Translations under genes and position numbers: made by a program | Shown here: positions 1 to 6,246 of the stretch, piece by piece | Layout of the letters: each line of letters opens with the position of its first letter | Position numbering within the stretch: position 1 is the first letter of the stretch | Assembly: GCA_003096235.1 (NCBI GenBank) | Contig: PIXT01000038.1 | Coordinates: 1-11,699, forward strand | DNA length: 11,699 bases | DNA from: Candidatus Bathyarchaeum sp. | GTDB lineage: Archaea > Thermoproteota > Bathyarchaeia > Bathyarchaeales > Bathyarchaeaceae | Direction of reading: 5' to 3' | Notes under the pieces: model-generated | What the model saw: the letters and a program-made list of their open reading frames with translations, nothing else | What the model was told of the DNA's origin: nothing | Database searches by the model: none

Positions 1-45
1 AGACTAATAGCAGAACATTGTTGAAAACAATAGTTTTCTGTAAAA
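1..45. repeat. Left copy of a 45-base imperfect direct repeat (3' flank type)
   Basis: Positions 1-29 share AGACTAATAG, then five unlike bases, then CATTGTTGAAAACA with positions 9877-9905 (24 of 29 identical). Similarity continues after a one-base shift with TTTTC...AAAA at 34-45 and 9911-9921. The right copy begins inside the last codons of the metallophosphoesterase gene (GAC TAA). Here GAC TAA also occurs, at 2-7, so this may be the end of a related gene lying just left of the window. ATTGTT-GAA-AACAAT at 17-31 can form a hairpin followed by a short T run, so the element may act as a terminator. Confidence 0.55.
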
Positions 46-53
46 TCTGAGAG

Positions 54-86
54 CTACAAAAAGCAAAGTTGCACGTTTGTAGTTTT
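54..86. terminator. Hairpin between convergent genes, likely bidirectional terminator
   Basis: CTACAAA (54-60) pairs with TTTGTAG (76-82), and GCAA/TTGC (63-66/69-72) nest inside. TTTTG follows directly on the plus strand. It lies just past the stop of the minus-strand metallopeptidase gene and after a possible plus-strand gene entering from the left. That position suits a shared transcription end. The pairing is seen in the sequence; the function is inferred. Confidence 0.45.
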
Positions 87-94
87 GATGAAAG

Positions 95-499
95 TCAATT
101 TTGTGTTGTGGCTTGTTTTCTTTTTTTGTATTCTTTGTACATTTTTTCTACTTGTTGTCTGCTGACGTATCCTTTGTGGGGACGAAAACCGCCTTTGAAT
201 CCATGCGGGATATGCATTAATTCGTGAAGCACAGTTTTTTCTTTGTCTTCTTGACTTAACTTGTCGTAACGCTCAGAGAGCACTTCAATAACGTATGATG
301 GTGGAAGCCCAAGCGCCTGCTGCCAAATCTTGCCAAACCCATGAATCCGAGCGATAATCCGCCTAGATTTTGAGCCCACACTTCGGTAACAATAAACAGC
401 TTGAGGAGCAACATGAAAAAAATCTAACCGTTCGATAATCTCGTCAGCCAACATTTTAACGTCTGGCGCTTCATGATACTTCAACGGCAACTTCATCAT
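95..499 (-). CDS. Small HExxH putative metallopeptidase (phage-metallopeptidase-like)
   Basis: This 134-residue protein carries a zinc-protease signature: HELMH at residues 92-96, His99 just after it, and His108 in a GGFRPHKGY stretch that could supply a third metal ligand. The segment before the motif (residues 46-90) is basic and aromatic, and the C terminus is Lys/Arg-rich. No signal peptide or membrane helix is seen, so it is probably cytoplasmic. The layout resembles the family called putative phage metallopeptidase, which also occurs on archaeal chromosomes; substrates are unknown to me. Two ATG codons stand in tandem at the start (499-497 and 496-494). The gene is divergent from aIF2 gamma, and a TATA element near 536-543 can serve both. 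An inactive or non-proteolytic zinc protein remains possible. Confidence 0.75.
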   Translation of the reverse strand: MMKLPLKYHEAPDVKMLADEIIERLDFFHVAPQAVYCYRSVGSKSRRIIARIHGFGKIWQQALGLPPSYVIEVLSERYDKLSQEDKEKTVLHELMHIPHGFKGGFRPHKGYVSRQQVEKMYKEYKKRKQATTQN

Positions 500-533
500 T
501 CCCGAAACTTAACTGATGAGTTTAGGAGAATGC

Positions 534-543
534 TTAATATAAA
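534..543. promoter_or_regulatory. Shared TATA element of a divergent promoter
   Basis: TTAATATAAA on the plus strand reads TTTATATTAA on the minus strand, so it resembles an archaeal TATA box in both directions. It ends about 50 bases before the aIF2 gamma ATG. On the other side it lies about 37 bases from the metallopeptidase ATG. With initiation about 25 bases downstream, the leaders would be roughly 27 and 13 bases. One TATA box serving both directions is an inference. Confidence 0.5.
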
Positions 544-582
544 CTGTTTAGAATCTAGTTGCATAGCATTACACTAACTCTA

Positions 583-588
583 GGAGAT
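583..588 (+). promoter_or_regulatory. Ribosome binding site of aIF2 gamma
   Basis: GGAGAT lies with its GGAG core six bases before the ATG at 593. It supports this start codon and leadered translation. Confidence 0.6.
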
Positions 589-592
589 TACA

Positions 593-1852
593 ATGTCACG
601 AAAACGAAAAAACCCCATTCCTCTTCCCAAACAGCCAGAAGTTAACATAGGAACTATCGGTCACGTAGACCATGGAAAAACAACTTTAGTTGAAGCCATA
701 ACTGGCGTTTGGGCAGCAAAGCACAGCGAAGAATTACGACGAGGAATCACCATAAAACTTGGCTACGCTGACGCCCCAATATTCAAATGCCCAAACTGCG
801 AACAACCCCAATGCTACACATCAAACCCCGAATGCCCAAACTGTGGCACACAATGCGAATTCGTCAGAGCAGTAAGCTTTGTAGACTCTCCTGGACACGA
901 AGCCCTCATGGCAACCATGCTCTCAGGAGCAACAGTCATGGACGGAGCATTATTGATAATCGCAGCAAACGAAAAATGCCCACAACCCCAAACACGCGAA
1001 CACCTAGCAGCCATCGAATTAGCTGGACTAACAAACATCATCATCGTCCAAAACAAAATCGACATCGTTGACGAAAAACGCGCACTAGAAAGCTACAAAG
1101 AAATAGAACAATTCGTAAAAGGAACCGTAGCTGAAGGAAAACCAATCATCCCAGTTTCCGCACAACACATGGTAAACGTTGACGCAGTTCTCCAATCCAT
1201 AGAACAAAACATCCCAACACCCAAACGCGACCCAAACAAACCACCCAGAATGTTTGTAGTACGCTCCTTCGACGTAAACAAACCCGGAGATTCAATCGAG
1301 GAACTAAACGGAGGAGTCCTCGGAGGAAGCATCTTCCAAGGCACATTCAAAGTCGGAGACGAAGTAGAAATCCGCCCCGGAATAAAAGTAGACAAACAAG
1401 GAAAAACATTCTACGAATCAGTCTTCACCGAAATCACTAGCCTAAGCGCAGGAGGAAAAGAAGTCGACGAAGCCCAAAGCGGAGGCTTAGTTGGAATAGG
1501 AACATACCTGGACCCATCACTAACCAAAGCAGACGGCCTAACAGGCAACCTAGTAGGAAAACCCGATCTACTCCCTCCAACACGATCAGAAATCGTTTTA
1601 GCCACTAAACTACTGAAACGAGCCATCGGAACCAAAGAACTTGTGCAAGTTGACAACATAATAAAAGGCGAACGCCTACTTCTTGATGTTGGAACAACCA
1701 TAACCATTGGAACCGTTTTATCCTCAAAAAAAGACAGCGCCACATTCAAGCTAGCCAGACCAATCTGCGCCGAGGATGGCGCCCGAGCAGCTATAAGCAG
1801 AAAAATTGCGAGCCGCTGGCGACTTATAGGATACGGAATAATCCAAAGTTAA
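593..1852 (+). CDS. eif2g: Translation initiation factor aIF2 subunit gamma
   Basis: This is the GTPase core of the archaeal aIF2 trimer, which delivers initiator Met-tRNA to the small ribosomal subunit. All G motifs are visible: G1 GHVDHGKTT (residues 23-31), the switch 1 region RRGITIKLGY (49-58), G3 DSPGH (98-102), G4 NKID (154-157) and a SAQH-type G5. The zinc knuckle typical of the gamma subunit is formed by Cys66/Cys69 and Cys81/Cys84, with extra Cys74 and Cys88. Domains II and III (about residues 210-419) are present, and 419 residues is near the usual 410-415. The ATG follows a good GGAG site. In many archaea this gene is next to a PIN gene and rpoE'; here two unrelated genes separate them. 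The coding strand is markedly A+C rich in the middle of the gene. Confidence 0.97.
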   Translation: MSRKRKNPIPLPKQPEVNIGTIGHVDHGKTTLVEAITGVWAAKHSEELRRGITIKLGYADAPIFKCPNCEQPQCYTSNPECPNCGTQCEFVRAVSFVDSPGHEALMATMLSGATVMDGALLIIAANEKCPQPQTREHLAAIELAGLTNIIIVQNKIDIVDEKRALESYKEIEQFVKGTVAEGKPIIPVSAQHMVNVDAVLQSIEQNIPTPKRDPNKPPRMFVVRSFDVNKPGDSIEELNGGVLGGSIFQGTFKVGDEVEIRPGIKVDKQGKTFYESVFTEITSLSAGGKEVDEAQSGGLVGIGTYLDPSLTKADGLTGNLVGKPDLLPPTRSEIVLATKLLKRAIGTKELVQVDNIIKGERLLLDVGTTITIGTVLSSKKDSATFKLARPICAEDGARAAISRKIASRWRLIGYGIIQS

Positions 1853-1867
1853 CTAAATGTTAACTAC

Positions 1868-2006
1868 GGTGCATACAAAAGCACAATCACAGCAGGGATA
1901 CAACGTTTTAGGCGCATGCCACCCAAACAAGCTGGATAACAAAAAGAGCAACTAAGCAACCCATCCGCCCTGACAGTGTAGCAGGCAATATCTTGGTGTA
2001 TGCATA
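1868..2006. other. Intergenic stretch with long-range inverted repeat; nothing coding recognised
   Basis: This 184-base gap separates the convergent aIF2 gamma and nuclease genes. TGCATACA (1870-1877) and TGTATGCA (1997-2004) are perfect inverted repeats 120 bases apart. Local pairs GGC-GCAT-GCC (1911-1920) and GCCCTG...CAGGC (1967-1985) lie between them. Direct repeats GTTAACTA at 1848 and 1859 span the aIF2 gamma stop. A folded RNA or terminator region is possible, but I recognise no known RNA family. Confidence 0.2.
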
Positions 2007-2036
2007 AATTCTGAGAATCCGTCACTTATTTTGGCG

Positions 2037-2546
2037 CTACTGTATAGCAATAACATTCTTGGGTTTTCTTGTTTTTTGAATTTTACACTTAATTACAATT
2101 GTTACAAATTTTTGTTCATCAAACGGAGAAGAAAACGATTTCAAGATCTTTTTAAGATTATACTTTAGAATACTAACAGCCTCTTGTTCTGCATCCCCAC
2201 ACAAAACAATTATCACACAAGAATATCCACTCAGATAATCTACAACCTGACCAACCAATCTGTTTATTTGACCTTTTCGTTTCAAATTCCTCTTGAGTTC
2301 AATACCAACTTCGTCATCTATTCCAATATCTGCTAGACTACGCCCCGCCTCTTTTTTGATGCAGTGATAACCCGAATGTTCAAGCCCCCAAATTGCGGAA
2401 CTGAATGTGTTGCTTTCGGAATTAAGATTTTTTTGAAGAAAATCCAGTAGGTCATCTCTGTATTCGCGCTCTGTTGAATATTTCTCCTTCGGATTCCAAT
2501 CTGCAACTGTTTGGAGTACGGTATCAAATAGATTGTCCACCCTCAA
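2037..2546 (-). CDS. PD-(D/E)XK nuclease-superfamily protein, unassigned
   Basis: The central segment has the usual order of a PD-(D/E)XK nuclease core. An acidic helix (STEREYRDDLLDFLQ) comes first. Next is a strand ending in an Asp (SLADIGIDDE), a strand with the E-x-K pair (VGIELK, Glu83 and Lys85 counted from the chosen start), and a helix with a QxxxY motif (GQVVDY, Gln100-Tyr104). This looks like a restriction-type or repair nuclease domain standing alone in about 169 residues. No methyltransferase or partner gene is in the window. The reading frame is open from TTG 2561, but an AAGGAG site lies inside that stretch, so TTG 2546 (spacing five) is preferred; GTG 2540 is also possible. The gene has its own promoter and sits between aIF2 gamma and its usual neighbours, which suggests insertion. 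Activity is inferred. Confidence 0.65.
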   Translation of the reverse strand: MRVDNLFDTVLQTVADWNPKEKYSTEREYRDDLLDFLQKNLNSESNTFSSAIWGLEHSGYHCIKKEAGRSLADIGIDDEVGIELKRNLKRKGQINRLVGQVVDYLSGYSCVIIVLCGDAEQEAVSILKYNLKKILKSFSSPFDEQKFVTIVIKCKIQKTRKPKNVIAIQ

Positions 2547-2551
2547 CAAAA

Positions 2552-2556
2552 CTCCT
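2552..2556 (-). promoter_or_regulatory. Ribosome binding site deciding the nuclease start
   Basis: AGGAG on the minus strand precedes TTG 2546 by five bases. It falls inside the longer open frame from TTG 2561, so it argues for the shorter product. Confidence 0.5.
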
Positions 2557-2578
2557 TGCAAACAATAACAGTATCTGC

Positions 2579-2601
2579 TATATTGTTACTTAACATATAA
2601 G
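2579..2601. promoter_or_regulatory. TATA box and overlapping inverted repeat upstream of the nuclease gene
   Basis: On the minus strand CTTATATG (2601-2594) is a good archaeal TATA box about 50 bases before TTG 2546. It overlaps an inverted repeat, TATATTGTTA (2579-2588) with TAACATATA (2591-2599), perfect except for one bulged T. A repressor or autoregulator could bind here; that is inference. Confidence 0.4.
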
Positions 2602-2731
2602 TTTTGTTTTGAATAAAAATAAACCATTTTCAACGGCAACAGATAAAACAAAAAGCTTACTTACCATTCTTAGACTATAGAGAACGGGGGATTAAAAAAC
2701 GTCAGATTCCGGAGAAGAAACCTACTCGATC

Positions 2732-4003
2732 ATGTTCACGTCCCTGAAGCATCCAGCCCGCCGCAAAATACTAAGAATGCTCGCAGAAAAACCAAAAAAC
2801 TTTTCACGCATACTAGAAGAACTGGGCATTTCCAGTTCCCACCTAACATATCACCTTGAAAACCTCGGAGAACTCGTAACAAAAATGGATGATGGAAAGT
2901 ACAGGCTTTCCACATTTGGACAAGCAGCAGTGCTAACAATGAAGGGCGTAGAAGAGACACCCGACGTCAAACAAAAACATGTGCTGTCATTATCCATGAA
3001 GTGGAAGACTTTCTTTGCAGTCCTCATGATCGGGATTGTGGCGCTATCATGCGTATCATATGCTCAGTATGTTGCTTTGAACAATATATCTTCGGAACAA
3101 GAACAGCTAAAAGACGAGCTTGAACAGCTATCCACTGAAAATCAACGACTGCTATCATGGGGTGCATCCACTGATAGTGTAATAAATTTCTTGGAAGATG
3201 TAATCCAACTTGACATGACCAAATACAATGCAGAACTACAACGCCACACTGTAGGGTACCGCTCTGATTTAGATGATATTATTGAAGAGCACTTAACTTA
3301 CAGGCTCACATCAGATGAAAGCGAATTATCAATAGATTTCAGGTTTAGAAATCAAACTTTGTCCAGGTACATATTGGATGTAATTGAGGGGTCTCCGACT
3401 TATTCTCAGCCACAGTCAACTGATGTTCTTGACCTTGCTGATGATATTATGCAAAGATACCATAACTATGCAGGAGGTTCATACTTGGAAACAATGAGAA
3501 CCATTTTGAACACAATCAACAACGCCGAAGACACCGAAAAGACAGTGGATGACATAAAGCTCATAATATCAACTGAAGGAAAAGACACAGAAATCCAGTG
3601 GATAAAAACAGTCAACGACATCGACTACCAAGCAAAGGGGGTAAGTCTTAGTTGCGCTAATGGCGTGCTAGAGACTCTTACGGATGGATGGTTCCTCTTC
3701 AACGTAGGCAGCACTGAAGTTAACATCTCAGAGGAAGAGGCAATACAAATAGCGATGAACAATGCACAAGATTACTCGTGGACTGCGGATGGCGTAGAAG
3801 TAACAGCTTTTACTATACTCGAAGAACCTGCGTCAGCGAATTTATGGCCACACATCAGAGAAGAACCCTTAGAGCTGATTCCCTACTGGTACGTGGTTTT
3901 GCAACTTGACAAAGTTTACCCCGGAAACGTCAACAGCATCGGAGTAGGCATATGGGCGGACACAGGAGCAGTCAGCGGCTATAAAGCAATAAGCACGGGA
4001 TAA
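2732..4003 (+). CDS. Membrane-anchored winged-helix protein with extracytoplasmic PepSY-like tail
   Basis: Residues 1-70 form an ArsR-like winged helix. LKHPARRKILRML is the first helix, and ELGISSSHLTYHLENL is the helix-turn-helix with its recognition helix. A single membrane helix follows (about residues 92-112), then a short coiled coil (116-142), a long Asp/Glu-rich region, and a C-terminal unit from about residue 331. That last unit (NISEEEAIQIAMNNA ... YWYVVLQLD ... GVGIWADTGAV) resembles a PepSY domain. The layout suggests a one-component sensor: DNA binding in the cytoplasm and a sensing domain outside. The ATG at 2732 is the first canonical start, but the frame stays open upstream to 2696 and encodes family-like residues, so the true N terminus may be longer. 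It is divergent from the nuclease gene. The ligand and target genes are unknown. Confidence 0.8.
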   Translation: MFTSLKHPARRKILRMLAEKPKNFSRILEELGISSSHLTYHLENLGELVTKMDDGKYRLSTFGQAAVLTMKGVEETPDVKQKHVLSLSMKWKTFFAVLMIGIVALSCVSYAQYVALNNISSEQEQLKDELEQLSTENQRLLSWGASTDSVINFLEDVIQLDMTKYNAELQRHTVGYRSDLDDIIEEHLTYRLTSDESELSIDFRFRNQTLSRYILDVIEGSPTYSQPQSTDVLDLADDIMQRYHNYAGGSYLETMRTILNTINNAEDTEKTVDDIKLIISTEGKDTEIQWIKTVNDIDYQAKGVSLSCANGVLETLTDGWFLFNVGSTEVNISEEEAIQIAMNNAQDYSWTADGVEVTAFTILEEPASANLWPHIREEPLELIPYWYVVLQLDKVYPGNVNSIGVGIWADTGAVSGYKAISTG

Positions 4004-4012
4004 AAGCAGTCT

Positions 4013-4447
4013 ATGTTTTGGAGAAAAACAGATTTGGTTGTTTCCAAAGAAAAGGGCTTGAAAGTTGTTTTAGACGCTAACTTCTTTTTTGTTCCCGCAC
4101 AGTTTAATGTAGACATATTTGAAGAATTGGCGAACCTGCTAAATCAGCGGTTTGAACCTGTTCTTCTTTCTTCGACTCAAGATGAGCTTGAAGGTCTTGC
4201 ACAATCAACTCCAAAGGTCCGCAAACAAGCATTGTTGGCTCTTAGATTTGCCAAAAAATGCAGTTTTGTTTCTGTGGATAAGGACGTTATGGAAACGTAT
4301 GATGACGTGATTGTGCGTGTGGCGTCAGAGCTTAGGGTTCCTGTTGCCACAAACGACCGCGAACTTCGAAAAAGGCTGAGAAAAAATGGTGTTCCAGTTA
4401 TTTTTTTGAGGCAGAAGCGGCGTTTAGCGATGGAGGGGGCAGTATAG
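4013..4447 (+). CDS. PIN-domain protein, archaeal Fcf1/Utp24-like
   Basis: A single PIN nuclease domain fills the 144 residues. Acidic residues expected for metal binding are Asp21 (VVLDAN), Glu58/Glu60 (DELEGL), Asp97/Asp98 (YDDVIV) and Asp115 (ATNDREL). Eukaryotic Fcf1/Utp24 acts in 18S rRNA processing. Archaeal homologues next to aIF2 gamma and rpoE' are usually annotated as Fcf1-like rRNA processing proteins, which fits this position. No antitoxin gene adjoins it, which argues against a VapC toxin. The ATG lies 10 bases after the previous stop with only a weak GGGAT site. TTG 4034, ten bases after a GGAG, and TTG 4058 are alternative starts. The basic tail (RQKRRLAM) could help RNA binding. 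Confidence 0.85.
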   Translation: MFWRKTDLVVSKEKGLKVVLDANFFFVPAQFNVDIFEELANLLNQRFEPVLLSSTQDELEGLAQSTPKVRKQALLALRFAKKCSFVSVDKDVMETYDDVIVRVASELRVPVATNDRELRKRLRKNGVPVIFLRQKRRLAMEGAV

Positions 4448-4448
4448 G

Positions 4449-4457
4449 CTTATAAAT
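4449..4457 (+). promoter_or_regulatory. TATA box of the rpoE'-spt4 cluster
   Basis: CTTATAAAT lies just past the PIN stop. Initiation about 25 bases on would leave a leader near 55-60 bases before the rpoE' GTG. A small GGC-GAAA-GCC hairpin (4478-4487) would sit close to the 5' end of that RNA. Confidence 0.5.
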
Positions 4458-4527
4458 GGGGCTGTCTCTTATTTTGAGGCGAAAGCCCAATGGGTAATTT
4501 CGAGTGAATGTCATTAATTTAAGATAT

Positions 4528-4533
4528 AGGTGA
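4528..4533 (+). promoter_or_regulatory. Ribosome binding site deciding the rpoE' GTG start
   Basis: AGGTGA matches the archaeal anti-Shine-Dalgarno complement and is five bases from GTG 4539. The ATG at 4535 is one base too close and out of frame. Confidence 0.6.
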
Positions 4534-4538
4534 GATGA

Positions 4539-5141
4539 GTGTTCAAGCTTGTAACGTTAGAAGATGCAATTCGTATACCGCCAGAAAGGTTTGGGGAAGA
4601 CATCGACACTGTAGGTTATGAACAGCTAAAAATGAAGTATGATGGAATGGTAGACGAAGAGCTCGGTTATGTTATAGCAGTTACAACAATCAAAGTTAAT
4701 CCCTTCGGAAAAATAATCCCCGGAGACGGCGCTACATTCCATAAAGTCCAGTTCTCGTTACTTACTTTCTTCCCAAAGATTCAGGAAGTCATAGAGGGAG
4801 AAGTTGTAGAAATAGCAGAGTTCGGAGCCTTCGTCCGTATAGGACCTGTTGACGCACTCCTTCACGTATCTCAACTAATGGACGATTACATCTCCTACGA
4901 CGAGCGACAAGGAGTTCTAATGGGCAAAGAAACAAAACGAAAACTCAACACTGGAGACCGTGTGCGAGTTCGCATCACAGCAGTTTCTTTGGGTCGCAGC
5001 GGTGGCTCTGGTAAGATAGGTGTAACTGCTAGGCAGCCTTTCCTTGGGAAGCTTGAGTGGATACAAAAAGATGTAGAAAAGATAGATGGAACTGGTGAGG
5101 CTTCAGGGGATGCTGAAGCAGCAGGAGAATCAGAGAAATGA
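4539..5141 (+). CDS. rpoE1: DNA-directed RNA polymerase subunit Rpo7 (E')
   Basis: Rpo7 pairs with Rpo4 to form the stalk of archaeal RNA polymerase, which binds nascent RNA and helps open-complex formation. Residues 1-80 form the N-terminal tip domain (FKLVTLEDAIRIPPERFG at the start). An S1 OB-fold runs from about 83 to 165 (EGEVVEIAEFGAFVRIGPVD, then LLHVSQL). The protein is 200 residues against a usual 180-190; the excess is an acidic Gly/Ala/Glu tail after residue 180. The start is GTG, supported by AGGTGA (4528-4533) at a spacing of five; the ATG at 4535 is out of frame. The stop overlaps the next gene's start as ATGA, so rpoE' and spt4 are probably translationally coupled. Confidence 0.97.
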   Translation: MFKLVTLEDAIRIPPERFGEDIDTVGYEQLKMKYDGMVDEELGYVIAVTTIKVNPFGKIIPGDGATFHKVQFSLLTFFPKIQEVIEGEVVEIAEFGAFVRIGPVDALLHVSQLMDDYISYDERQGVLMGKETKRKLNTGDRVRVRITAVSLGRSGGSGKIGVTARQPFLGKLEWIQKDVEKIDGTGEASGDAEAAGESEK

Positions 5142-5323
5142 CAGATAAAGCGTGTAGAATTTGCCATTTCATATCTGATGGTTCTATTTGTCCTAACTGT
5201 AACGAGTCTGATCTAAGTGACGACTTCTCGGGCGTAGTTTTGATTATTGACCCTGAAGGCTCAGCTATAGCTCAAGCCATGAAGGTAAAAAAGAAAGGAC
5301 ACTATGCACTTCGAGTAAGGTAG
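5138..5323 (+). CDS. spt4: Transcription elongation factor Spt4 (Rpo E'')
   Basis: This 61-residue zinc-ribbon protein matches archaeal Spt4, which binds the NGN domain of Spt5 and raises RNA polymerase processivity. The four zinc ligands are Cys6, Cys9, Cys18 and Cys21. The rest shows the family pattern: SDDFSGVVLIIDPEGS, then the ending GHYALRVR, near-identical in form to other archaeal Spt4 C termini. The ATG overlaps the rpoE' stop (ATGA). The TAG stop at 5321-5323 is in the same frame as the following kinase gene, but the family-typical C terminus indicates that Spt4 ends here. Confidence 0.96.
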   Translation: MTDKACRICHFISDGSICPNCNESDLSDDFSGVVLIIDPEGSAIAQAMKVKKKGHYALRVR

Positions 5324-5353
5324 GTAACCAGAATTCGGCTCTTAACCGATGAA

Positions 5354-5854
5354 TTGCGAAATGAGTTAAAGAAGCCTCAGGGGCTTTTGATTGAAGGCTC
5401 CTTTGAAGAGGCAATGCAGAAACTAAAAGAGATTATCGACAAGGAAAAACCTTCAACAGTCATTTCTGTGGGTGACATAGTTTCACAGCATATGATTGAG
5501 CGGAATCTTGTTCTTGATGTTTTGATAGTTGACAATAAAACGATGCGTAAACCAATCCAGCCCATAACAGTTGACACTGACCAAACACTGTACGCGAAGA
5601 ATCCTCCGGGAACAATAACGGATGAGGCTTGGGATGCAATAAAGCGGGCTACAAAAAATAAGGGTCGAACCAAGATTATTATTGACGGCGAAGAGGATTT
5701 GCTTACTCTTGTAACGGTGTTGTCTGCGCCCAAAGACGCCTTCGTGGTTTATGGGCAGCCACAAAAGGGGATTGTGGTGGTCAAAGTTACCAAAGAAACA
5801 AGAGAAAAGATGCGTAGTATTGTGGATGCTATGGAAGAATCTTCGAAAAGCTAA
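5354..5854 (+). CDS. GTP-dependent dephospho-CoA kinase (DUF359 family)
   Basis: The family transfers phosphate from GTP to dephospho-CoA, the last step of CoA synthesis in many archaea. The 166 residues show its pattern: ELKKPQGLLIEGS near the N terminus, TVISVGDIVS, LDVLIVDNKTMRKPI, NPPGTIT, then IIIDGEEDLLTLVTVLSAP and VVYGQPQKGIVVV. The acidic residues in SVGD, LIVD and DGEED are likely catalytic or nucleotide-binding. It sits between spt4 and rps24e, a common archaeal order. TTG 5354 is the first canonical start, but the frame is open back to the spt4 stop. The upstream residues (IRLLTDELRNELKKP) fit the family N terminus better. An ATT start at 5333, seven bases after AGGT, would supply them. 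Confidence 0.93.
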   Translation: MRNELKKPQGLLIEGSFEEAMQKLKEIIDKEKPSTVISVGDIVSQHMIERNLVLDVLIVDNKTMRKPIQPITVDTDQTLYAKNPPGTITDEAWDAIKRATKNKGRTKIIIDGEEDLLTLVTVLSAPKDAFVVYGQPQKGIVVVKVTKETREKMRSIVDAMEESSKS

Positions 5855-5866
5855 AGTAAGGGGGAT

Positions 5867-5905
5867 GTGTCAATTCAACAACAACCTGCGGAAGTGTTTC
5901 AATGA
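5867..5905 (+). CDS. Possible 12-codon leader ORF before eS24
   Basis: GTG 5867 follows a GGGGGAT-type site at 5860-5866 and opens a 12-residue frame (MSIQQQPAEVFQ). Its TGA stop (5903-5905) overlaps the eS24 start codon as ATGA. The overlap would couple the two by termination-reinitiation. The eS24 gene also has its own GGAAG seven bases upstream, so the leader may be fortuitous. Confidence 0.25.
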   Translation: MSIQQQPAEVFQ

Positions 5906-6243
5906 AGGTTAATATCATCTCGAAAGAGCAGAACCCTCTGATGAAAAGAAAGGAAATAACATTTAGTGTCGATCATGCCCAGACTGGGGGTACTCCATCA
6001 CGTGTTGAGGTTAGAAGACAGCTTGCAAGTTTGTTGCAAACAAAACCTGAATTAGTTTTCGTTAACGGTTTGAAAACAAAAACAGGGACAATGGTTGCTG
6101 TTGGCGATGCTAACGTTTACGAATCTGTCGAACAGGCTAAACTTATGGAACCTAAACATGTAATTGCTAGAAATGTGCTCCCAGAAAAGAAGACTGAAGA
6201 GCCACAAAAATCAGAAGAGGCGACAGAGAAAAAGGAGGAATAG
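5902..6243 (+). CDS. rps24e: 30S ribosomal protein eS24
   Basis: The start MKVNIISKEQNPLMKRKEITFSV and the central GGTPSRVEVRRQLASLL with KTKTGTMVAVGDANVY are diagnostic of eS24, a small-subunit protein shared by archaea and eukaryotes. The core fills residues 1-95. The last 20 residues are a Lys/Glu-rich tail somewhat longer than in many archaea. The gene is one member of the plus-strand cluster and ends three bases before the eS31 ATG, so the pair is surely cotranscribed. The GGAGG near its end (6234-6238) is the ribosome binding site for the next gene. Confidence 0.97.
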   Translation: MKVNIISKEQNPLMKRKEITFSVDHAQTGGTPSRVEVRRQLASLLQTKPELVFVNGLKTKTGTMVAVGDANVYESVEQAKLMEPKHVIARNVLPEKKTEEPQKSEEATEKKEE

Positions 6244-6246
6244 TAA

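Noticed and set aside
4013..4447. VapC-type toxin
   Set aside because: No antitoxin gene adjoins it, and the cluster context matches the Fcf1-like PIN family.
5138..5854. Read-through of the spt4 TAG to make an Spt4-kinase fusion, or TAG as pyrrolysine
   Set aside because: Spt4 ends exactly at the family's usual C terminus (YALRVR), and the kinase has its own plausible start and ribosome binding site. The shared frame is better explained by chance or compact spacing.
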